Positions 1-7,217 of a stretch of DNA of 64,000 nt are shown here, one piece after another. The notes under the pieces were generated by a model. The model was not told the DNA's origin and did no database searches. It saw only the letters and a program-made list of their open reading frames with translations. Numbering within the stretch: position 1 is the first letter of the stretch; the number at the start of each line of letters is the position of its first letter. Source of the DNA: Salipiger sp. H15 (GTDB lineage Bacteria; Pseudomonadota; Alphaproteobacteria; Rhodobacterales; Rhodobacteraceae); assembly GCF_040409955.1 (NCBI RefSeq), contig NZ_CP123384.1, positions 868,001-932,000 of the forward strand, in the 5' to 3' direction. Made by a program: the position numbers and the translations under genes.

Positions 1-502
1 GGTAGACGTAGCCGTAGCGGACATGGCGCTGCGCCAGCAGGTCGTAGTTCAGGAACATGGTCTGGAAGCTCTCGACATCCTGCAGCTTCTGCAGGCCCAG
101 CAGCACCATGCCGAAGGCGATGAACCACTCGATCACCTGCCACGACAGCACCGTACCCAGCACCAGCCAGCCGAGCGCCAGCGCCATCAGGAAGGCGACC
201 GAGAAGATCGCGATCACCGGGCGGTAGGAGGTGGCGCCCGGGTCGCGCACCGGCTTGCCGAGGTGGTGCCGGACATCCTCGTAACCGCCGATCCGCACGC
301 CGCCGATGAAGGTCTGCGGCGTCGACGTGACGTCGTGGGGGCGCTGGAAGGCCTCGGTCTCTGCCTTGCTGCGCAGCGGGTGGTCATGCACCTCGAAGCC
401 TTCGCGCTCGAGCAGGTCCCTGGTCTTGAGCCCCCAGGGGCAGAGGTGCTTCGGCATCACCATCCGGTAAAGCTCGGCGCTGCGGGTCTCGTCCTTGGGC
501 AT
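1..502 (-). CDS. Glutaredoxin / DoxX-MauE-like membrane fusion protein (3' end cut off)
   Basis: Partial: the C-terminus runs off the left edge and 167 residues are visible. Residues 8-85 look like a glutaredoxin/thioredoxin fold, with the redox motif C21-P-W-G (a single cysteine in place of CPYC), the cis-proline context S60-T-P62-Q-T-F and a following I-G-G. The C-terminal part has hydrophobic segments at about 96-118 and 121-140, as in MauE/DoxX redox-associated membrane proteins. The likely role is thiol redox chemistry at the inner membrane; the substrate is unknown. The ATG at 502 opens the visible domain directly. It is divergent from the FMN reductase gene. Confidence 0.75.
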   Translation of the reverse strand, partial: MPKDETRSAELYRMVMPKHLCPWGLKTRDLLEREGFEVHDHPLRSKAETEAFQRPHDVTSTPQTFIGGVRIGGYEDVRHHLGKPVRDPGATSYRPVIAIFSVAFLMALALGWLVLGTVLSWQVIEWFIAFGMVLLGLQKLQDVESFQTMFLNYDLLAQRHVRYGYVY

Positions 503-707
503 GGGAACCTCCTGCTTCGGGACCTCAACGCGCCGGACCGGCGTCCGTTTCATCGCCCCGCGTCTGCGCGCCCGTGCACCCATGCACCCGCATTGTGCGC
601 TGGGGAGAATTGTCGTCGCGACAATCGTGCGTAGGTATGGGGCAAGGCACGGCCCCTCCTCCCCTCCGGGCCGACCCGAACAATTCATTCCCGGAAGGAC
701 ACCTCCC

Positions 708-1283
708 ATGTCGCTCAAAGTTAAAATCATCCTCGGCTCCACCCGCCCGGGCCGCATCGTGCCGATCGTCGGCAAATGGGTCGAAGAGATCGCCAAGCAG
801 CAGAACGGTTTCGACGTCGAAGTCGTCGACCTGAAGGAAATCAACCTGCCGCTGCTCGACGAGGCCGGCCACCCGCGCGCCCAGGCCTACGAGCACGAGC
901 ACACCAAGAAATGGGCCGCCAAGGTCGCCGAGGCCGATGCCTTCGTCTTCCTGACCCCGGAATACAACAGCTTCCCCTCGGCCGCCCTGGTCAACGCCAT
1001 CCAGGCACTCGCCGTGGAGTGGGAGCGCAAGGTCGCGGCCGTGGTCAGCTACGGCGGCGTTTCGGGCGGCATGCGTGCCGCGCAGGAGCTGCGCCAGCTG
1101 CTGGTCAACATGAACGTCATGGCCCTGCCGCAGTCGGTGCCGGTGCCCTTCGTGTTCAACTACATCGGCGAGGACGGCGTGCTGCGCCCCGAGCAGCCGG
1201 TGGTCGACGGCCTGCGCGGCATGTTCAAGGAGCTGACGGTCTGGGCCGAGGCGCTGAAGCCCGCCCGCGCCGAAGCCGCCTGA
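708..1283 (+). CDS. NAD(P)H-dependent FMN reductase, flavodoxin-like fold
   Basis: 191 residues. The N-terminal phosphate-binding loop of the family is seen as G10-S-T-R-P-G-R16, and the flavin-contacting motif as P84-E-Y-N-S. A glycine-rich SYGGVSGG stretch at 114-121 follows. Length and motifs fit the NADPH-dependent FMN/quinone reductase family (ArsH/ChrR-like relatives), cytosolic enzymes reducing FMN or quinones with NAD(P)H. The ATG at 708 was chosen because the family signature VKIILGSTRPG follows at once and GGAAGGA lies just upstream; the longer reading frame upstream is not family-like. Physiological substrate not resolved. Confidence 0.88.
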   Translation: MSLKVKIILGSTRPGRIVPIVGKWVEEIAKQQNGFDVEVVDLKEINLPLLDEAGHPRAQAYEHEHTKKWAAKVAEADAFVFLTPEYNSFPSAALVNAIQALAVEWERKVAAVVSYGGVSGGMRAAQELRQLLVNMNVMALPQSVPVPFVFNYIGEDGVLRPEQPVVDGLRGMFKELTVWAEALKPARAEAA

Positions 1284-1307
1284 TCCGCCCGCGATCGCCT
1301 TCCAGAC

Positions 1308-1342
1308 GAAGAAACGCCCGGCCATCGGCCGGGCGTTTTGCA
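1308..1342. terminator. Bidirectional hairpin terminator
   Basis: The arms AACGCCCGGC and GCCGGGCGTT pair around a short loop and are followed by a T-run on the plus strand, with TTTC on the minus strand. It lies between the convergent FMN reductase and kpsE genes and probably serves both. Confidence 0.75.
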
Positions 1343-1365
1343 TGTCGGAAGCGGTGGTGAGACGC

Positions 1366-2976
1366 TCAGCTCGAGACCTGCTCGCGCAGGATCGAGGCGG
1401 TGAGCGAGATCATCAGGTAGATGCCCGAGAAGATCAGGAAGGCGAGGATCGTGTTCTCGAAGCTGCGCGGGTAGCTCGGATCCTCCGAGGCCACCGGCTC
1501 GACCGAGGTGGTCAGGTAGCGCGCCTGGCTCTCGGCATCGCGCCGCGCCTGTTCGAGCCGCTCGAGCGCGGTCTGCAGCATGAGGTCGCGGGTAGCGAGG
1601 TCGGCCTGCGCGAGCTGGATCTGCACCGCCTTCTCGGCCAGCGAATCCTCGCCCGTGGTGGCACTGGTCATCTGCGCGTTGAGATCGACCAGCAGCGCCT
1701 CGAGCCGCCGCACGTCGCCGCGCGCGCCCTCGACCCGGCTGTTGTTCGGACGGGCGTTGTCGAGCAGCGCCTGCAGCGTCAGCTGCTTTTCCTGCAGTTG
1801 CACCTCGACGTTGCTGATCTGCGTGCGCAGCGAGGCGATCCGGCCCTCGGGGTCGATCACCGAGCCCTGCTGCTGCAGACGCACGAGCTTTTCCTGCGCC
1901 TCCTGCCGCTCGGCCCGGGCCTCTTCCAGCCCGACATCGGCATCGGTCACCGCGTTGGAGCGCTTGCGCAGCGACAGGTTGTCGACCCGCGCCTCGGCAT
2001 AGCCGATCAGCGCCCGGCTGAAGCGCGCCGCCGTCTCTGGGTCGGCGGCCTGGATCTCCATCTTCACCACGCCCTCGGTCGGGTCGTAGCCGATCTCGAT
2101 GTTGCGCTTGTAGACGCCGTAGGCCTCCTCGTTCGAGGCGCCCTCGTCGAGCCGCTGCAGCGGGTCGATCCACGCCTGCTGGTAATGCGCCTTGAACCCC
2201 TCGTCGCGGTCGAGCCGCAGCATGGCGTCCTTGGACATCAGGTAGCTCTGCACCGCGATCGCGTCCTGGTTGGTGGCGAACTGCGTGCCCGAGAAGAGGC
2301 TGCCCATGGACGAGGCGGAATTCTCGGCCTTGAGGATCAGGAACTCGGACTTGGTGGCGTACATCGGCGTCGCGACGACGTAGAAGTAGTAGCCCGCGAG
2401 GATCGTCGGCAGCATCACGAAGAAGGCCAGCCGGGTCAGCAGCATCGCCTGCTTCTTGCGGCGCCGGCGCGCGAGCTCCTGCTGGATCTTCATGATCTCG
2501 GCGGCGCGGCGCTCGGCCGGGCTGGCGGTCTGCGTCGAGGGCAGCTGGGTCTTCGGCACGACCGGCAGCGGCAGTCCCTCGTCCTCGGGCTGCAGCATCG
2601 GCAGACCGGCCTCGGGCCCCTTGGCCCCGCCGCCGCCGCTGCCCGCCGAGGGCACCACCAGCTCGAGCATCGTGCTGCGCTGGAACGGGTCGATCCCCCG
2701 CGCCCGCAGCATCCGCACCGCGTCGTAATCCGAGGCCGGCTCGAAGCCGTTCTTCTGCGCCACGCGCCGGGCAAGGCGCAGCTGGCGGCCGGTCAGCCCC
2801 TCGGCGCGGATGGCGTCGAGATCGGTGGCCCCGGCAGCCGGCTTCGCCTCGGCACCCGCCGGGGTATCGGCCGGTGTCGACGCGGCGATTTCCTCCGCCT
2901 GCACGGCAGCGGGCGCGACCTGTGCCGCGTCGGGGCGGCGGAGACGGAATTTCTTAGCCTTGGGTTTCGTAATCAT
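1366..2976 (-). CDS. kpsE: Capsule polysaccharide export inner-membrane protein, KpsE/CtrB/BexC family
   Basis: About 536 residues. A Wzz-type polysaccharide co-polymerase: a membrane segment after the basic RRRRKKQ stretch (LAFFVMLPTILAGYYFYVV), a long periplasmic coiled-coil section rich in E/Q/R/L, and a second membrane segment at the C-terminus (ILAFLIFSGIYLMISLTAS). It spans the periplasm and couples the capsule ABC exporter to the outer-membrane channel. An Ala/Pro-rich N-terminal extension carries an LTGRQLRLARRVAQ...GIDPF segment. The start overlaps the end of kpsT by 23 bp, indicating translational coupling; a start ten codons earlier is possible. Confidence 0.85.
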   Translation of the reverse strand: MITKPKAKKFRLRRPDAAQVAPAAVQAEEIAASTPADTPAGAEAKPAAGATDLDAIRAEGLTGRQLRLARRVAQKNGFEPASDYDAVRMLRARGIDPFQRSTMLELVVPSAGSGGGGAKGPEAGLPMLQPEDEGLPLPVVPKTQLPSTQTASPAERRAAEIMKIQQELARRRRKKQAMLLTRLAFFVMLPTILAGYYFYVVATPMYATKSEFLILKAENSASSMGSLFSGTQFATNQDAIAVQSYLMSKDAMLRLDRDEGFKAHYQQAWIDPLQRLDEGASNEEAYGVYKRNIEIGYDPTEGVVKMEIQAADPETAARFSRALIGYAEARVDNLSLRKRSNAVTDADVGLEEARAERQEAQEKLVRLQQQGSVIDPEGRIASLRTQISNVEVQLQEKQLTLQALLDNARPNNSRVEGARGDVRRLEALLVDLNAQMTSATTGEDSLAEKAVQIQLAQADLATRDLMLQTALERLEQARRDAESQARYLTTSVEPVASEDPSYPRSFENTILAFLIFSGIYLMISLTASILREQVSS

Positions 2977-3613
2977 AGAGCCGTTTCGCTTCTTCCAAGG
3001 TGTCAAACTGGTGCAGCTTGCCGTCCATCAGGACCGCCGCCTTGCGGGCGAATTTCTCGAGGATCGCCGGCTGGTGCGAGACGATCACGATGGTCGTGGT
3101 GCGCAGCCGCTCGGCGAGGATCTCCCCGGCCTTGCGGTTGAACTCGACGTCGGTCGAGCTCGGCATGCCCTCGTCGATGAGGTAGATGTCGAAATCCAGC
3201 GCCAGCATCAGCGAGAAGGTGAACCGCGCCTTCATCCCCGAGGAATAGGTGCCGATCGGCTGGTCGAAATACTCGCCCAGCCCGCAGAGCCAGCGGCAGA
3301 AGGCCTCGACGTATTCGGGATCGAGCCCGTACATGCGGGCGATGAAGCGGGCGTTCTCGCGGGCCGAGATCTTCGACACCACGCCGCCCATGAAGCCCAG
3401 CGGGAAGGACACGCGCGACGTGCGGCGAACCTCGCCCTCGTCGGGTTTCTCGAGCCCGGCCATCATGCGGATGAGGGTGGTCTTGCCGGTGCCGTTGGGG
3501 GCGAGGATGCCGATGCTCTCGCCGACGTTCACCTGGAACGAGACACGGTCGAGGATCACCTTGCGGCGCTCCCCCGTCCAGAAGGACTTGCTGACCATGT
3601 CGAACTCGATCAT
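2954..3613 (-). CDS. kpsT: Capsular polysaccharide ABC exporter, ATP-binding subunit KpsT
   Basis: 219 residues, the usual KpsT length. Walker A APNGTGKTT at 38-46, ABC signature YSSGMK at 123-128, Walker B YLIDEG at 144-149 and switch histidine H180. The single-domain, no-extension architecture fits group 2 capsule or polysaccharide exporters, where KpsT powers the permease KpsM. Here kpsT is followed by kpsE but there is no kpsM on either side, so the permease must be elsewhere. The residues after Walker B (GMPSSTD) differ from the more usual T-A-V-G-D. First gene of the transcript; a 192-bp gap separates it from the divergent glycosylase gene. Confidence 0.88.
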   Translation of the reverse strand: MIEFDMVSKSFWTGERRKVILDRVSFQVNVGESIGILAPNGTGKTTLIRMMAGLEKPDEGEVRRTSRVSFPLGFMGGVVSKISARENARFIARMYGLDPEYVEAFCRWLCGLGEYFDQPIGTYSSGMKARFTFSLMLALDFDIYLIDEGMPSSTDVEFNRKAGEILAERLRTTTIVIVSHQPAILEKFARKAAVLMDGKLHQFDTLEEAKRLYDYETQG

Positions 3614-3805
3614 CTCACTGCCCCTGCCTGCGTGCCAAGCATACCAGCGGCCCGCGGAATGGGGGATTCCTACTCAGCGATTTCGTTTAGATTATGACCG
3701 AATTTTGAAACAAACGCCGCCTTGCGGCCTTACATTCCCGGTTTCCTCACCGCCTCGGGCCCGCGGGCACTGGAAGGCCGTGTCGGAAATGCCTAGCTCT
3801 GCCCC

Positions 3806-4402
3806 ATGCCCGAGACCCTGACCGCCCTCGAAGACCGGATCACCGCCTGCCGCCTCTGCGCCGCGCGCTTCGCCGCCACCGCGACGCATCACGCGCCGCG
3901 CCCGGTGGCCTGGTTCCGTCCCGGCGCCCGGCTGCTGATCGCCGGCCAAGCACCCGGAATGCGGGTGCACGGCTCGGGGCGCCCCTTCGACGATCCCTCG
4001 GGCGACCGGCTGCGCGACTGGCTCGGCCTCTCCGAAGACGAGTTCTGGGACCGCTCCCGCGTCGCCATCGTGCCCATGGCCTTCTGCTTTCCGGGCTATG
4101 ACGCCAAGGGCGCGGACCTGCCGCCGCCGCCGATCTGCCGCGCCACCTGGCATGATGCGCTCTTCGAGGCGCTCGGTCCCCTGCCGCTGCGCCTCTACGT
4201 GGGCGGCCACGCGCATCGCTACCACCTCGGCACCAGGGGCGGCGTCACCGAGACCGTGGCCGCCTGGCGCGACCACCTTCCCCACGCTCTGCCCTTGCCC
4301 CATCCGTCCTGGCGCAATACGGGGTGGCTCAAACGCAATCCGTGGTTCGAGGCCGAGCTCCTGCCCGTCCTGCGCGCCCGTGTCCGCGAGGTCCTGACAT
4401 GA
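3806..4402 (+). CDS. Uracil-DNA glycosylase family protein with Fe-S cysteines
   Basis: 198 residues. The active-site loop reads G47-Q-A-P-G-M-R-V-H and the C-terminal loop PHPSWRNTGW, both typical of the uracil-DNA glycosylase superfamily. Four cysteines, C15-X2-C18 and C94-X16-C111, have the spacing of the 4Fe-4S cluster in family 4/5 enzymes. It should remove uracil, or another deaminated base, from DNA as the first step of base excision repair. GQAPG in place of GEAPG argues against a canonical family 4 enzyme, so substrate range is open. Its stop overlaps the next start (ATGA), implying co-translation with the SseB-like gene. Confidence 0.8.
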   Translation: MPETLTALEDRITACRLCAARFAATATHHAPRPVAWFRPGARLLIAGQAPGMRVHGSGRPFDDPSGDRLRDWLGLSEDEFWDRSRVAIVPMAFCFPGYDAKGADLPPPPICRATWHDALFEALGPLPLRLYVGGHAHRYHLGTRGGVTETVAAWRDHLPHALPLPHPSWRNTGWLKRNPWFEAELLPVLRARVREVLT

Positions 4403-5187
4403 CGATTACACCGCTCGATGCCGCGCTCGCCGCGATGGAAGCCGCCCCCGAGGATGACAACGCCCGCCTGCGCTTCTACGAGCGCCTTGCCGATGGCGAA
4501 CTCTTCCTGCTGCTGACGCGCGAGATCGACGGCGACCAGATCGCGCCCGAGCTCTTCGACCTCGGCGACGCGCGCTTCGTGCTGGTCTTCGACCGCGAGG
4601 AGCGCCTGTCGCAATTCGTCGGCCGCGCCGCGCCCTATGCCGCGCTCTCGGGCCGCGCCGTGGCGAACATGCTGGCCGGTCAGGGCATCGGCCTCGCGGT
4701 GAACATCGAGGTCTCCGAGGCCTCGACCCTGCTGCCCGCCGAGGCGGTGGACTGGCTGGCGGCGACGCTCGGCCACGGGCCGAAGGAGGACGAGGCGCGG
4801 ATCGAGGAGGTCACCAGGCCCGGCGGCCTGCCCGAGGCGCTGCTCTCGGCGCTCGACACCAAGCTCGCCACCGCCGCCGGCTTCGCGCGCTGCGCCTGGC
4901 TGGCCGGGGCGACTTACGAAGGCGGCGGGCGCGGGCATATCCTCGCCTTCGCCGGGGCGGTGCCCGGCGCCGAGGACGCGCTGGCGCGAGCAGTGAACGA
5001 GGCGCTGGTCTTCTCCGGCATCGAGGCGGGGGCGCTCGACGTGCTCTTCCTGCGCGACAGCGACCCGCTGGCGGCCTCGCTCACCCGCGTCGGCCTGCGC
5101 TTCGACCTGCCCGAGATCGAAGAGCCCACGCGGATCGAGCGCATCGCCCCCGGCTCGGACCCCGACAGCCCGCCGATCCTGCGCTGA
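4399..5187 (+). CDS. SseB family protein
   Basis: 262 residues, rich in acidic and Ala residues, no signal peptide. The N-terminal part (about 3-115) has the SseB pattern: FYERLADGELFLLL..., a central FVLVFDREERLSQF and an ALSGRAVANMLAG helix. The C-terminal half (about 135-262) resembles the SseB C-terminal domain. The molecular role of the family is poorly defined; a rhodanese-associated enhancer role has been proposed for the E. coli member. The ATG at 4399 overlaps the glycosylase stop by 4 bp, which fixes the start. Confidence 0.75.
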   Translation: MTITPLDAALAAMEAAPEDDNARLRFYERLADGELFLLLTREIDGDQIAPELFDLGDARFVLVFDREERLSQFVGRAAPYAALSGRAVANMLAGQGIGLAVNIEVSEASTLLPAEAVDWLAATLGHGPKEDEARIEEVTRPGGLPEALLSALDTKLATAAGFARCAWLAGATYEGGGRGHILAFAGAVPGAEDALARAVNEALVFSGIEAGALDVLFLRDSDPLAASLTRVGLRFDLPEIEEPTRIERIAPGSDPDSPPILR

Positions 5188-5197
5188 CGCCTACCCC

Positions 5198-6202
5198 TTA
5201 GAGCCCCAGTTCCTCGCGCAGGGTCGGCAGCGTGTCGCCCGGCGCGGGGCTCGCCTCCCAGACCGCGCGGGCGATGGCGCGGGACAGGCACAGGCTCGCC
5301 GCGTGGCCGATCTGCGCCAGCTGCAGCGCCGGGGCGACCAGCGCCTTGCGGCCCGTGGCACAGGCAAAGACGAGGTCCCCGTCCATCGGCGAATGCGCCG
5401 GAAGGATGGCCCGGCCGATCCCGTCCTGCGCCGCCACCGCCACGCGATGGGCCTGCGCCTTGTCGATCTGCGCATCGGTGGCGACCACGGCGATCGTGGT
5501 GTTCCCCAGCGCCGCCATGGCCCCGGTCTTGCGGCTCTGCGGCATCTCGTGGAAGCCCTTGGCCGGCTCGGTGCCGAGCCCGCCGAACTCCTCGCCGATC
5601 TCGAAGGGCGCGGCCCAGAAATGCCGCCCCGAGGGCGTGGTCACGCTGCCCATGGGGTTCACCGCGACCAGCGCGCCGACGGTGATCCCGCCTTCCAGCA
5701 CCAGCGAGGCCGAGCCCAGCCCGCCCTTGTGCTGCGCCGTCTGCGCGCCGCAGCCCGCCCCGCGCGAGCCGAGCCGGAACGCGGTCCCGGCATTTGCCAG
5801 CGCCTGCCGCCCGAGCCCGGGATAGGGGTTCACCCCCCAGTGCTTGTCGCCGCCGTTGAGCAGGTCGAAGAGGATCGCCGCGGGCACGATCGGCACCCGG
5901 GCCGAGAAGACCTCGAAGCCCCGCCCCTCCTCGTGCAGCGCGTCCATCACCCCCTGCGCCGCGGCAAGCCCGAAGGCGCTGCCGCCCGAGAGCACCAGCG
6001 CGTCCACCCCCGGCGCGGTCTTGTCGGGGGCCAGCAGGTCGGTCTCGCGCGTGCCGGGCGCGCCGCCCATGACCGAGACCGAGGCGACCATCGGCGCCTC
6101 GCCGACAACCACCGAGACGCCGGACTTCAGCAGGGAATCCTCGGCATTGCCGACCTTCAGGCCGGGCACGTCGGTGATCAGGTTCAGGGGACCGGGTCGC
6201 AT
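5198..6202 (-). CDS. P1 family peptidase (DmpA/BapA-type aminopeptidase)
   Basis: 334 residues. It opens with LITDVPGLKVGNAED, the usual start of the family, and contains LSGGSAFGLAAAQGVMD (71-87) and the conserved GNTTIAVVATDA at 233-244. Members of this family are self-processed into two chains, exposing a new N-terminal Ser/Thr nucleophile; here the candidate is T235. They act as D- or L-aminopeptidases or beta-peptidases. The ATG at 6202 was chosen over the longer frame because the family sequence begins there. It follows the SDR gene on the same strand, but a 239-bp gap with a repeat suggests a separate transcript. Confidence 0.88.
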   Translation of the reverse strand: MRPGPLNLITDVPGLKVGNAEDSLLKSGVSVVVGEAPMVASVSVMGGAPGTRETDLLAPDKTAPGVDALVLSGGSAFGLAAAQGVMDALHEEGRGFEVFSARVPIVPAAILFDLLNGGDKHWGVNPYPGLGRQALANAGTAFRLGSRGAGCGAQTAQHKGGLGSASLVLEGGITVGALVAVNPMGSVTTPSGRHFWAAPFEIGEEFGGLGTEPAKGFHEMPQSRKTGAMAALGNTTIAVVATDAQIDKAQAHRVAVAAQDGIGRAILPAHSPMDGDLVFACATGRKALVAPALQLAQIGHAASLCLSRAIARAVWEASPAPGDTLPTLREELGL

Positions 6203-6351
6203 GACTCCACTCCTTGCAGCCACAGGTTGATATTTTGCTGCACTGCGGCAAAAGACAAGAGCGCGCGCTGTCGCAGGTGTGCCCTTGCGCAATTATCGGA
6301 CACCGAAAGGCGGTATCGCGCCCCGCCTGCCGCGAAAAGCGCAAAGCTGCC

Positions 6352-6430
6352 GGTTCTTCTCTTTCCAAATACGCCCGGGGGAGACGCGGCGCAGCCGCGG
6401 CGGGGGCGGAGCCCCCTCCCGCCCTGGCCG
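6352..6430. repeat. Dispersed extragenic element, CGTATTT-type core with GC hairpin
   Basis: Read on the minus strand it has CCCCCGGGCGTATTTGGAAA followed by GAGAAGAA, beside an imperfect GC-rich hairpin (GGGGGCGGAGCCCCC on the plus strand). Near-identical cores occur around 25719 and 58237. It lies between the SDR and P1 peptidase genes. No coding potential seen. Confidence 0.7.
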
Positions 6431-6441
6431 CCGGCGCCGCC

Positions 6442-7182
6442 TCAGATGCAGCGCCCGCCGTCCACCTCCATGCACACGCCGGTGACCAGCGAGGCCTCGT
6501 CCGAGCAGAGGTAGAGCGCCGCGTTGGCCAGATCCTCGGGGGTCGAGAACCGCCCCATGGGGATGGTCGAAAGGAACTTGGCGCGCATCTCGGGCGTGTC
6601 CTCGCCCATGAAGCTCTTCAGCAGCGGCGTCTCGCCCGCCACCGGGTTCAGCGCGTTGACCCGCACGCCGAAGGGGGCGAGTTCGATCGCCATCGCCCGC
6701 GTCGCGGTGATCATCCAGCCCTTCGAGGCGTTGTACCAGTTGAGCCGCGGACGCGGCGAGACCCCGGCGGTCGAGGCGATGTTGAGGATCGCCCCCGCGC
6801 CGCGCTCCTTCATCCCGGCGACCAGCGCCCGCGCGGTCAGGTAGACCGACTTGCAGTTCACCGCCATGACGCGGTCGAAATCCTCTTCCGAGATGTCTTC
6901 CAAGAAGCCCGGCAGGTGCGTCACCCCGGCGTTGTTCACCAGGATGTCCACCCGGCCCATCTCGGCCACGGCGCGGCCCGCCATCTCGGCCACCGAGGCG
7001 CCGTCCGCCACGTTCGCCATGTGCGCGATGCCGCCGATCTCGGCGGCCACCGCCTCGGCGCCCTCCATGTTGATGTCGGCGACCATCACCCGCGCGCCCT
7101 CTGCCGCGAAGCGCCGCGCGATGCCCGCGCCGAAGCCCGAGCCCGCGCCGGTCACGATGGCGGTCTTGCCCTCAAGTCTCAT
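6442..7182 (-). CDS. SDR family NAD(P)-dependent oxidoreductase
   Basis: 246 residues, a classical short-chain dehydrogenase. Cofactor loop T11-G-A-G-S-G-F-G18, NNAG at 83-86, catalytic S137 and the Y150-X3-K154 pair. The aspartate ending strand 2 (VADINM) suggests NAD(H) preference. The substrate is not evident; being last in an operon with an aldehyde dehydrogenase and a peptide-type ABC transporter suggests oxidation of an alcohol in the breakdown of the imported compound. The ATG at 7182 has GGAGG seven bases upstream and was preferred to one six codons earlier. Confidence 0.88.
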   Translation of the reverse strand: MRLEGKTAIVTGAGSGFGAGIARRFAAEGARVMVADINMEGAEAVAAEIGGIAHMANVADGASVAEMAGRAVAEMGRVDILVNNAGVTHLPGFLEDISEEDFDRVMAVNCKSVYLTARALVAGMKERGAGAILNIASTAGVSPRPRLNWYNASKGWMITATRAMAIELAPFGVRVNALNPVAGETPLLKSFMGEDTPEMRAKFLSTIPMGRFSTPEDLANAALYLCSDEASLVTGVCMEVDGGRCI

Positions 7183-7217
7183 GCCTGTTTCCTCCGTCAT
7201 TTCCGCGGTCGCGGCGC

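Noticed and set aside
23..634. Plus-strand ORF opposite the glutaredoxin-like gene
   Set aside because: The minus strand encodes a recognisable redox/membrane protein; the plus frame is its shadow.
5191..5475. Small Arg-rich minus-strand ORFs within the P1 peptidase and many similar ones elsewhere
   Set aside because: Arg/Ala/Pro-rich alternative frames are typical of high-GC coding DNA and carry no independent support.
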